DNA of 64,000 nt. Origin: Talaromyces rugulosus. Taxonomy: Eukaryota > Ascomycota > Eurotiomycetes > Eurotiales > Trichocomaceae. Location: the NCBI RefSeq assembly GCF_013368755.1, contig NC_049566.1, positions 1,178,001 through 1,242,000 on the forward strand, given 5' to 3'. The notes below the pieces were generated by a model, which did not search any database, was not told where the DNA came from, and worked only from the letters and a program-made list of their open reading frames with translations. Made by a program: the position numbers and the translations under genes. Positions within the stretch are counted from its first letter, which is position 1. The number at the start of each line of letters is the position of its first letter. Shown here one piece after another: positions 45,211 through 54,814 of this stretch.

Positions 45211-47111
45211 ATGGGTGCTCAAGACTTTGCGGCCGAGGACCAGAAGTATCTGGACGAGGTCAACGCTGTCAAGCAATGGTGGTCTGATTCACGATGGAGA
45301 TACACCAAGCGCCCATTCACTGCTGAGCAGATTGTGGCCAAGCGCGGTACATTGAAGGTCGAATATCCTTCCAATGTTCAGTCCAAGAAGCTTTGGAAGC
45401 TCCTCGAGGAGCGATTCAACGTTAGTCTCACACCCCGGCGCGCATAGAAGCATGTACCAGTTGACTCTTTTTACTGACTTATCATCTGGATATCTTTAGA
45501 CAAAAACCGCGAGTTTCACTTATGGATGTCTCGAGCCGACGATGCTCACGCAAATGATCAAATACCTTGATACTATCTACGTCTCGGGCTGGCAAAGCTC
45601 TTCGACCGCTTCTTCGACTGACGAACCTTCTCCTGATCTTGCCGATTATCCTATGGTATGCTCAAAGATATCTAGATAGAATGTGGTAGTGGATGTGATA
45701 TTAATTTGTATACAGAACACCGTTCCAAACAAGGTCAACCAACTCTTCCTCGCCCAGCTGTTCCACGACCGGAAACAGAGGGAAGAGCGCATCACGACCC
45801 CGAAAGAGAAGCGCGATCAGGTCCAGAACTACGACTACCTCCGCCCCATCATTGCCGATGCCGACACCGGCCACGGAGGTCTGACTGCTGTCATGAAGCT
45901 CACAAAACTTTTTGTTGAGCGCGGCGCGGCCGGAATTCACATCGAAGACCAGGCCCCTGGTACCAAAAAGTGCGGCCACATGGCCGGCAAGGTGCTTGTC
46001 CCGATCAACGAGCACATCAACCGTCTGGTTGCCATCCGTGCCCAGGCCGATATCATGGGTAAGTGAAGAAGAAAAAGAAGAAAATTACGTTTGCTAACCG
46101 GGTGATCAAGGTGTCGACCTTTTGGCTATTGCACGAACCGATTCCGAAGCTGCTACCCTCATCACCTCCACCATCGATTACCGGGATCACGCCTACCTCA
46201 TTGGATCCACAAACCCCAACATCCAACCTCTGAATGATCTGATGGTTGCTGCCGAGCAATCCGGAAAGGTGGGAGACCAGCTACAGGCCATCGAAGACCA
46301 ATGGACTGCGCAGGCTGGCCTGAAGAAATTCGACGACGCCGTGGTCGATGTCATCAATGCTGGTGTTCTTGCGAACAAGGCACAGCTGATTGACCAGTAC
46401 TTGAAGGCCGTCAAGGGCAAGAGCAACACTGAAGCACGTGCCATTGCCAAGGGCATCACAGGCGTAGATATCTACTGGGACTGGGACGCACCCCGTACGC
46501 GAGAGGGCTACTACCGCTACCAGGGGGGCACCCAATGCGCCGTCAACCGTGCTGTTGCGTACGCACCTTTTGCCGACCTGATTTGGATGGAGAGCAAGCT
46601 GCCTGACTTTAAGCAAGCCAAGGAGTTTGCCGACGGTGTTCACGCCGTTTGGCCCGAGCAAAAGTGAGTCAATCCTGATCCAGTCTATTAGACTTTTCTA
46701 TCTCTCTCTCTTTCTCTTTGTTAAAACAGAAATAACTGACTGTCCCTCAGACTGTCCTACAACTTGTCGCCCTCGTTCAACTGGAAGGCGGCCATGTCTC
46801 AAGAAGAGCAAGTGACCTACATCGAACGACTGGGCAAGCTCGGATACGCCTGGCAGTTCATCACCTTGGCGGGTCTGCACTCTACTGCCCTCATTTCCGA
46901 CCAGTTTGCCTCGGCCTATGCCAAACAGGGCATGCGCGCGTACGGCGAGCTCGTTCAAGAGCCCGAGATGGAGCGCAAGATTGATATCGTCACGCACCAG
47001 AAATGGAGCGGTGCCAACCTCATCGACCACAGCCTTTCCATGGTGACTGGTGGCATCAGCAGCACTGCTGCCATGGGCAAGGGAGTGACGGAAGATCAGT
47101 TCAAGAAGTAG
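45211..47111 (+). CDS. acuD: Isocitrate lyase
   Basis: First enzyme of the glyoxylate bypass: isocitrate to glyoxylate and succinate, needed on acetate and fatty acids. Introns at 45421-45499, 45656-45715, 46059-46110 and 46664-46750 give 540 aa, the usual fungal length. The catalytic signature KKCGH is intact (Cys208), preceded by [19 protein letters not shown] and [10 protein letters not shown]. Later [30 protein letters not shown] and [11 protein letters not shown] are conserved. The C-terminus is EDQFKK, with no SKL-type peroxisomal signal, so location (peroxisome by another route, or cytosol) is open. Expression is normally acetate/fatty-acid induced and glucose repressed; I did not assign sites. 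A fatty-aldehyde dehydrogenase follows. Confidence 0.97.
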
Positions 47112-47734
47112 AACAGTGTTAAAAAAGGCTCGTTTTAGGGCGCCTGTTATCACGTGATTACGCGACGTTTGATTCCTGTAAATTGAGGCATTATTATCAT
47201 CACGAGGTTAGTATTTTTCATGTTTGATTTTCCATAGCAAATGTATACATTGTTCCCAACAATAAGAAGCAAAGTCAAAAACAGTGGAGACTGTTGGTAG
47301 TTCCAGTACGTACGTATCGGTGCTCGGGAGTCGCAGATCGCTGAATCATCATCATCAAAGTTCAGCCGAGGCTCCCGCGTGTGGCGATCGTCACGCTCCT
47401 CCGCATTTCCTCCTTACTCCCTGCCTCGACAAGTCTTAACTCGACAGTATTAATACTCTCGGGTCTTCTCAGTTGCTGCGGAGTAATCTTAATACTGTTT
47501 CTATTTATTTCTTGGACATCCCCCCTGTCATCTGTTTTTTTTTTGGATATTGGCTTTTTATGCTACACCTATATCGTTTCATCATTTTTGCTCGTTGTAT
47601 ACTCGCTGTATATTAACTTTGACCACCCCGCCCGAAAGCAGTTTGCCACTGAAGCTTGGATATTTGGATATCGCCTCTCATAGTTAACAAGCTAACCAAG
47701 CAATATACTCTGATCCTCCGACCTCACCGCAGAA
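47112..47734. other. Intergenic: acuD terminator region and aldehyde dehydrogenase promoter
   Basis: 623 bp. A perfect palindrome ATCACGTGAT (CACGTG box) lies at 47149-47158. Further on are T/C-rich stretches typical of a fungal leader. No gene is seen. Confidence 0.5.
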
Positions 47735-49584
47735 ATGGCGGCCCGTGATGAATCCATCAACATCAAACCACTCGAGTTTACATCGGTAGAAGAAGTCGCA
47801 AAAAAGAGCGCGACAGCTCGAGGTGCTTTCTATGACTCGAAAACTCGTTCCGCAGATTTCCGTAAGCTGCAGCTCCGCAAACTATACTGGGCGTGAGTGC
47901 TGTTCATTTTTCTGTCAAATAAACACATCCAAAACTAAGACGATATATAGCATTCACGACAACCAAGATCGCATCCATGAAGCACTCGCTCGCGATTTTG
48001 GCAAGCCCTCGTATGAGGCTTACCTTACCGAGTCTTCATGGATGATGGGAGACATTCTGTTCACCCTGAAGAACATAGACAAATGGCTCAAAGACGAGTC
48101 TGCTCCGGATATTGCTCTGCCGTTCAAGCCACTCAGCCCAAAGATCAGAAAAGACCCAATGGGCACTGTTCTCATTGTCGGTCCATGCAATTATCCTTTC
48201 CAGCTGACCATGGTGCCCGTGTTTGGTGCTATTGCGGCCGGAAACTCTGTCGTTATCAAGCCCAGCGAGCAAACACCAAACTCTGCGGTTGTAATGCAAG
48301 AGATTGTGGAAGCCGCTCTTGACCCTTCCTGCTACACAATTGTCCAAGGTGGTATCGACCAGATGAAAGCCCTTCTCGATGAGAGATGGGACAAGATCTT
48401 TTTCACTGGTAGTCATGCTGTCGGCCGCATTATTTCAAAGGCTGCTGCACCATATATGACCCCCGTTGTCCTGGAATTGGGAGGCTTGAACCCTGCCATT
48501 GTGACTCGCAACGCCAATCCTCGTATTGTCGCCCGACGACTACTATGGGCCAAGTCTATGAATGCTGGCCAAACTTGCACCGCTCAAAACTACGTTCTGA
48601 TCGAAAAGTCCGTCTTGCCCGCTGTGTTGGAAGAATTGAAAAAGGCGTACAAGTCCTTCTACCCCAATGGGAGCAAGGGATCTCCCGAATACTCACGTAT
48701 CGTCTCCGACCGGGCTTTCCAGCGTCTGAAGAAAATGATTGATGACAGCAAAGGCAAGATCATTTTCGGGGGTGCTACCGACGAGAAGGAACGATACATT
48801 GAACAGACTTTCATCCAGGTCGACTCCCTGGAAGACTCGATGATTGTTAACGAAGCCTTTGGCCCTATTTGCGCCGTCGTCACTATCGACAATGTCGACG
48901 AAGCCATCAGTATCGCCAAGAAGGTTCAGGATACTACGTTGGGAATTGCTGTTTTTGGCAACAGTGCCGAACAACAGAAAGGTGAGCCCTAATCCCATAG
49001 CCCTATCAAGCATCATCAGACAACTGACCACCCCCCAGTTATGGCCAATCTCCGATCTGGAAGCGTCTCTCTCAATGATGCCCAGCCCCATATCAACACT
49101 CTAGCCTTTGGAGGTATCGGCGAGAGCGGCAGTGGTGCATACCGCGGCAGATCGAGTTTCGATACCTTTGTGCATCGTCGACCATACACCAACACCCCCG
49201 GCTGGATGGACGCCCTGCTCGATGTCCGTTACCCACCGTACCCTGCTAGCAAGTTGCGAATGGTCAATGCTACCATGGTGGGTACTCCGGACTTTGACCG
49301 CAATGGTCGCCAAAGCCGTTTCACCTGGTTGAAATACATTATCGGTGGGTCGCCAAAGTCGGCTGCTACTCGAGTTGCTGCTGCTGCTGTTGGTAAGTGA
49401 ATATTACGATGAATATTGCTTTTTTTCTTTCTACCTTGAACCTACAGCTTTTCCCTCCCCCCCTCACTGCCCTTTTTGACACTGCTATTCAAATCTCTTA
49501 CCATCGATGTTGTCAGATGATCAACCCGCCACAAATGGCCATCAAGATACCAATGGCGTTGGATCCGAAATCCCCAAAGTCTGA
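47735..49584 (+). CDS. Fatty aldehyde dehydrogenase (ALDH3/Hfd1-like)
   Basis: NAD(P)-dependent oxidation of long-chain aldehydes to fatty acids, as in alkane use or sphingolipid breakdown. Introns at 47893-47950, 48982-49038 and 49393-49516 give 536 aa. ALDH class 3 features: VLIVGPCNYPFQLTMVPVFG, KPSEQTPNSAVVMQEI, FFTGSHAVGRII, ELGGLNPAIV and the catalytic cysteine in NAGQTCTAQNY (Cys262). EAFGPICAVV and the C-terminal GESGSGAYRGRSSFDTFVHR match. LGGLNP has Leu where most family members have Lys/Cys. The last intron is inferred: without it the frame ends at 49400, with it the tail becomes DDQPATNGHQDTNGVGSEI. A moderately hydrophobic segment (WLKYIIGG) near the end might help membrane association. 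It follows isocitrate lyase. Confidence 0.93.
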
Positions 49585-50274
49585 TTTACATCGAAGAAAG
49601 AGTGAAAAAAGAAAAAAAAAGAAATCCCCTTGCCACATTTCATTATACCCCACCCCACCCCCATTGGTCCAGATGCTCCCTAATTCATAATAACCTAACC
49701 CCTTGTTTTTCGCCGTTTCTTATTTACACTTCGCTGAACCCTAATCTATATATACCCCGGTTTCTAACATGAAATTTCTGAAAACAGTCTTCTACTTTAC
49801 CAGAGATTATTTGCAACGACTCCTGAAGCTTTGAGTTATCAATCGTCATTTCAAAAGGTTATTTATGTACGATCTAAAAACTATCAAAGTTGGAATGTAA
49901 CTAGTATCAAATAAATTGACACTGTGGTGAATTTACTACATGTATATGCTATTTTTCTTTGTTTGTATCGATTGATCATTTCTATTTTATTATTCTATAT
50001 ATAAGACGACTGCCAATTATCTGGTTGTTGCGTGCGTTGTGTATATACAGTAAAAAAGGTTTTTAGTAACTGGCATTTCCCTCCTCCACACTACTCAAGT
50101 CAAGCAAATGTAATTCGTACTGTTGTCACATAGGTTGATTGCCTATGTCTATGGCCCCATAGACTCCTTTCATGTATGCAATAAATAGAGAAGAAAAAAA
50201 ATAAGAGCTATCATTCATCATACCACGCTGAATTCCGAAAAAAAAAGGTGTATCCAAAAGAAAGAGGAACAAAT
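49585..50274. other. Convergent 3' region
   Basis: 690 bp between the aldehyde dehydrogenase stop (plus) and AP-3 mu stop (minus). AT-rich with short A and T runs. No gene is seen. Confidence 0.5.
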
Positions 50275-52203
50275 CTAACATCGCCGCTCAACACCTTTTC
50301 GACTGACACATAGATATTTTACGCCCTTGTATGGCCGTACTCCTTCGCCCAGACCTCGGCTCTTGCGCGGATCAATATTTAGACTGTCGACCCGGATACC
50401 AGACGGTAGCCAGCCCTTGACAGAGAACGAAACAGAAGCTGACGTGGGCATCAGAGCAGATAGTAGTTTTTCTTTGCGTGACGCGGTTTCCCGGAAAGGA
50501 GGATTCTGCGGAGGAGGTGTTTCTGAGGGAGACAGCTTGCTAGGCGTTATAGTTGATTGTGGATCGAGTGTCGCCGTCGATACCTTTTTGGATTTTGTTT
50601 TTTTCGTCTTCTTTGTTTTGGTGGACTTTTGTTTTCGTGCTTTTTTGGGCTTTCCGCTCGGACCGGGTTCGGCTGCGTAGGTGGTTGGGTCTTGTTGGTA
50701 AGAATCGGCATCATAATAGCCCTGTAGCATCTCTTGGCCTGCTGCTAATTCCGCTTCGGCATCATCAAGGTCGTCCTGGTAGCCTAGAACTGTGCAGCGT
50801 AATGTAGCTGTTCCAGATACCGTCCCAGCGTCTTTGGTTGGTATCCGCCACTCTAAATAGCTGTCGCCAGGGGAATAAATAGTATCGCCTCGGCTTGGGC
50901 GCATATCGGTGATATTTCGAACAGCCTTGGATACGGGAACATGGACAACAACTTCTTCGAGGGTGGGGGAGGAAGAACCGTTGGCGCTAGATCCAGCCCC
51001 TAGGAATGAAGGTGTTGAGCTCCCAGAGCCATTGCGTCCACCCCCAGACGGCCGGAAGCCTGAATTTGCGCCCGGAAAACTTGTGTTCAGTGTTAACCTG
51101 ACCTCAAAATCTTTTCCGCTTGGGCCTAGTGACTTCTTGATATCAACGAATGCCGGCAGAAATAGTTTCTCCATATGCCTCGGCGGCGCATCTATGTTTG
51201 GATCTATTGGTAAAAGGTCTGCCTCATATCCAGCGAGAATGAACCGGCCATCTGGAGGCACAAAACTGAGCTCTCCAGGTCTTTCCCTCCACCGTGCGAG
51301 TCGAACGCAGGGGTGAAACACCGGCAGTTCCATTTTCTGATTGATTGCTCTTTGGCCGCCGGGAGTGGTCAGGGCAAGTAGCAGGTCAGGAACCCCTGAA
51401 ATCTTTGCCGTGAAGGCAATTGTGCCCGAGACGAGAGCAGAGAGGAGGCGACCGGACGGCGCGATAGTCACTGACAATGTCTCTATTATGTCCACGTACA
51501 ATTCATTCGACGTGTGGCGTACGCCTGGCCGTCGCCATGGGATGGCTGGGCCCGAGGCAGCAGAAGCGGCCGTACTGGACAACTGGGCTTTGTGTGGATT
51601 AAGTGGAGTAAGGCCTGGTGATGATGTCCTGAATAATTATATTAGCGATTTCAAAATCAATAGCAAAACCACACATCGCTAACCCTGGCAACCCAACTCC
51701 GCTCAGGAATTTGTTCATCCAATTCGGTGTCTCTACATTCTCCTGGAGCGAATTTATTTCCGTACTGCTCACCAACCCCGCATCGCACATCTCTGTTAGG
51801 AGTTGTGCGACAACATCATAGCTGGTCTGTAGCTTGGTTGCCAGCAGCGGGGCGCCGACGAATTCCTCGAGAACGTCGACAACTCGGCGGAGAAACTCCA
51901 GAACCAGCAGTGGCTCGGTGTCGACATCGCTCGGAGACAAAAATAGGAGATTTGAATGTACAATGGAGAAGACGGTGACAGGAGGCGAGGCTTCTGGGAG
52001 ATAGATCAACGAGGGTCGCGGCGCGGGGTGTGCGAGGAAGAGTCGAATGAGAGATGATGCGGAAGGCAGCCGCGACCGATAGGTATGCTCTAAAATCGGC
52101 GCGCTGGATGTGTTGTTAGCAATAAGTCCATGGCGGTAAGCTTCTGAGCATATCCCTACTTGTATTCATCGTAGATATACAGCGCTTTAATAGCGCCGCT
52201 CAT
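50275..52203 (-). CDS. apm3: AP-3 adaptor complex subunit mu
   Basis: Medium subunit of the AP-3 coat that sorts cargo from Golgi/endosomes to the vacuole. Three exons (introns 52104-52159 and 51629-51683) give 605 aa. The N-terminal longin-like part starts MSGAIKALYIYDEYKNAPIL and includes LEFLRRVVDVLEEFVGAPLL. A linker leads to the mu homology domain (VRHTSNELYVDIIETLSVTI, CVRLARWRERPGELSFVPPD, YLEWRIPTKDAGTVSGTATL). The C-terminus, SGIRVDSLNIDPRKSRGLG then YKGVKYLCVSRKGVERRC, is the fungal AP-3 mu ending. A Lys/Thr-rich insertion (KPKKARKQKSTKTKKTKKTK) interrupts the C-terminal domain. The second intron needs phase-2 splicing to restore GTSSPGLTPLNP. Divergent from the small mitochondrial gene. 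Confidence 0.92.
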
Positions 52204-52567
52204 GGTGGCAGTTGTATGAATGTGGAGAGAGTCGCATGCCTTTGCCCTATGACGCCGGGCCGCAAACTAAAGCTACCGGGATTCTGCCTCGGCTGACCGC
52301 TTTCGCGCCGATCCAGAGACTGCAGCTCCTGTGGTATTCTTTTTGAGCATTATATTTTTATTACTTCATCAGTCGGAATTGCTTGCAAGGAGGGTGCTAT
52401 AAAATATACAAGGTTATCCAGCACCTCCTGCTTCAGAGAGTAAGTTCGATCCACACACGATCGGCCCAAGTGGCCAGGGCCAAATCACATCAATTGATCA
52501 CTAGATCTGACGGTTTGCTAATTTATATCTGGATAGCTATATTATTTCCCAACCGGCCCACAGACTC
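52204..52567. other. Divergent promoter region (apm3 / small membrane protein)
   Basis: 364 bp between opposite start codons. No specific control site is recognised. Confidence 0.5.
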
Positions 52568-52917
52568 ATGAACCCTCCCAAAGACCGTGCTCCTTGGGAG
52601 CTCAAAGCGGAAGAAGTTGAAAAACAAATGGCAGGAAAGGAGCAGTTTGAGGATTGTTTATCCTGCAGGGCCACAGGTAGGCAGTTTCGGGAAAGCATCG
52701 TACTGGACGAAAATTGACGGGACTTTCAACTATAGGATCCGCTGCATTTATCGGACTTGGTGTGTACAGCTACTACACAGGAATACGGAATCTCAAGCAA
52801 CGAGAACAAATCATTATGCGAAGCGCAAGCAAATACAAAATGGGCTCGAGGCAGCTTGGAATCGCTACAACATCTGCTGCTTTAGTAGCCGTCGGAATAT
52901 GGAGAGCTTTCAATTGA
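52568..52917 (+). CDS. Small membrane protein, DUF4536/Dmo2-like
   Basis: 96-aa protein from two exons (intron 52677-52735). The N-terminal half is hydrophilic (MNPPKDRAPWELKAEEVEKQ), then DCLSCRATGSAAFIGLGVYS forms a CxxC-containing first hydrophobic segment. A basic loop (NLKQREQIIMRSASKYKMG) and a second segment (GIATTSAALVAVGIWRAF) follow. This two-helix hairpin with a preceding CxxC matches the DUF4536 family (yeast Dmo2, human DMAC1), placed in the mitochondrial inner membrane; DMAC1 assists complex I assembly. Family assignment is from pattern memory. Too short and split to be found by single-ORF calling. Confidence 0.75.
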
Positions 52918-53281
52918 TATACATGTCTCGTGGTGATTTATGAACTTTTAATTTGATATACTAGCAGCAGCGCTGCTTTCTCGGTACATAGTTGAATTCA
53001 ATAACGGCGGTGGATCGCATCTCCACTCATTTACATGGAGTATTAGGCATATTTTATATCCAAGAAAACAGGTTTTAGAGGAAGTAATGCCCAGGGCATA
53101 CCCCACGCAGTAGTTATATAAAAGAAGATCTAGTCTAATAAATGGACAGGATGGAACTGTCACCTATGAAAATCCACTAATGCTGAATGACTCCTCATAA
53201 ATGCTAGGAAAACCACCCTCCTCTTTCGGGTATCAAACATGCATGTCATCATTCCGTCGTGCAAAACCAAAAAAAAAGTCC
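52918..53281. other. Convergent 3' region
   Basis: 364 bp between the stops of the Dmo2-like gene (plus) and the HAPSTR1-like gene (minus). No feature is recognised. Confidence 0.5.
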
Positions 53282-54058
53282 TCATGCAAATCGCCCTCGT
53301 TTTCCTCCGCCAAACAAATCGCGTCCGTTTAAACCGGAAACGTCAAAGAAGTCTGGAACGTGGTGCTTTCGCTTGTTACCAAATGAAGTGCCAGAATCTC
53401 TAGCAGACGATCGTCGGGTAGAATTATTGTGTCGATTAGCAGACCAAGGGTTTCGTGGCAAGACTGAAATGCCAACGCCTGGTGTATCAACCGAAGATGC
53501 CGAGTTCACGGGCGTATGATCAGGTGTTTGTGTGTCCATGTCCGGAGACATAGACGGAAACTGTGGTCCAGCAGAAAAAGTGAAAATAGATGGTCGCATG
53601 AGTGTGCTCGAGTCCCCGGTCGGGAGAGCTGTAGATTGTTCATGGTTCGTGGAAGCGTGCGGTTCGATAGGAGATTCAACCTGTGGGGAGGACGATGAAT
53701 CTTGTTGTGGTTTATCACGTTGCTCTTTTCGGAGCACTGCTGGCGGAGAGCTTCGTGTTTGTTTGTCGTCATCATCACTGTCGAAAGTTCCCTCAGCCCG
53801 TTCAGTTGCCCATTGCCGAACCTTCCAACCCTCGCCGTCACCCAGCCCAAGGTTTTCTCGATCTAAGAAATGTAACAGATCTTCAATAGCCTCCTGATAT
53901 CCGGCTTGTTTCGCTTGGGCCTGGTCGGAGGCGGCACTCTTGTAGAGGTTGGTAACCGATAGAGCGGCAGCTTTGAAAGCTTGTAGGAGTTGCTCGGGTG
54001 GTTGGGAGTATGATGTCGAGCTTGGAAGGGATGTGTTGAGCGATCTCATCGAGTCCAT
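53282..54058 (-). CDS. HAPSTR1/C16orf72-like conserved protein
   Basis: Intronless, 258 aa, ATG at 54058. A helical N-terminal domain (LLQAFKAAALSVTNLYKSA, QAGYQEAIEDLLHFLD, WKVRQWATER) resembles the conserved core of animal C16orf72/HAPSTR1 (DUF4588), a stress-response partner of the HUWE1 ubiquitin ligase. The rest is low-complexity, rich in Ser, Pro, Asp and Gln, then a basic tail with KRKHHVPDFFDVSGLNGRDL and GGGKRGRFA, which could act as a nuclear localisation signal. The family link is from pattern memory of the helical motif and is tentative. Divergent from the ISWI gene. Confidence 0.6.
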   Translation of the reverse strand: MDSMRSLNTSLPSSTSYSQPPEQLLQAFKAAALSVTNLYKSAASDQAQAKQAGYQEAIEDLLHFLDRENLGLGDGEGWKVRQWATERAEGTFDSDDDDKQTRSSPPAVLRKEQRDKPQQDSSSSPQVESPIEPHASTNHEQSTALPTGDSSTLMRPSIFTFSAGPQFPSMSPDMDTQTPDHTPVNSASSVDTPGVGISVLPRNPWSANRHNNSTRRSSARDSGTSFGNKRKHHVPDFFDVSGLNGRDLFGGGKRGRFA

Positions 54059-54814
54059 GATGGAAATGTAGATATAGCGGAGGTGGTGTGAGTAGGAGAT
54101 GAAGCCCGCTGATACGTTCGTCCTCGAGGGGCCCTCAGTGGCCCGAGACTTGAGGGGAAGGGGGTGTGGTTAAAGTCGACCTTTTTAGTGTCTTCGTCGA
54201 GAATCAAAGAAAAGCGAGTTTTAGTGGGATACACCCGCAAGTGTGATGCGTCCAGGTCAAAGGAAAGGGATACAACAAGAGAAGCAGGCGTGACATGGAA
54301 CCATCAGATGACAGGAAACTAGGGCGGCAAAGATTCGACATTATTGTTGGTGGGCGCAACGGCTGCCTCAGGCCACCCAGCCAGCCCAGTTGCCACGTGA
54401 TTTCGGTACCAAAGTACCGAAATCACATTAGTACGGCGGGCGGCGCGGCGCCTCGGAGCAGATTTGGCGCTTTCCCCTTTGGGACGCGGCGCAACTAATG
54501 TTCCGGCAGCTCTGCTGAATCATCAGGTCCAGCGCCAATCATCGCGCGTCATTCACGCGCCTTGGTCCTGATTAAATTCCATTTGCCTTCTTCCCACCGC
54601 GATCTTTCAATGCTGTTCATACACGCTGTCTCACCTCTCTGCAGAACTTCATCATCCTAGGCCCTCTCAACACCCCCCACAGTTGCTGCAGAAAGCGGAT
54701 TCGAATACCTCAGCATCGCGATTGGCGGTATTGTCTCGAGCTAGCAACAGCCTGATATCGATATAAGTGAGGCCGCGCAGCTACTCGATCGCATCTGGGG
54801 TGCAAACTTCCAAG
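54059..54814. promoter_or_regulatory. Divergent region between HAPSTR1-like gene and ISWI
   Basis: 756 bp between start codons. It contains a CACGTG-like overlap (CACGTGA at 54395-54400) running into a perfect 13-bp inverted repeat at 54397-54426, and a GC-rich stretch (54431-54495). It presumably drives both genes. Confidence 0.5.
54397..54426. repeat. Perfect 13-bp inverted repeat with 4-nt loop
   Basis: GTGATTTCGGTAC at 54397-54409 is followed by CAAA and its exact reverse complement at 414-426. It could be a dimeric factor site or a hairpin. It sits about 340 bp from the HAPSTR1-like ATG and 390 bp from the ISWI ATG. Confidence 0.75.
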
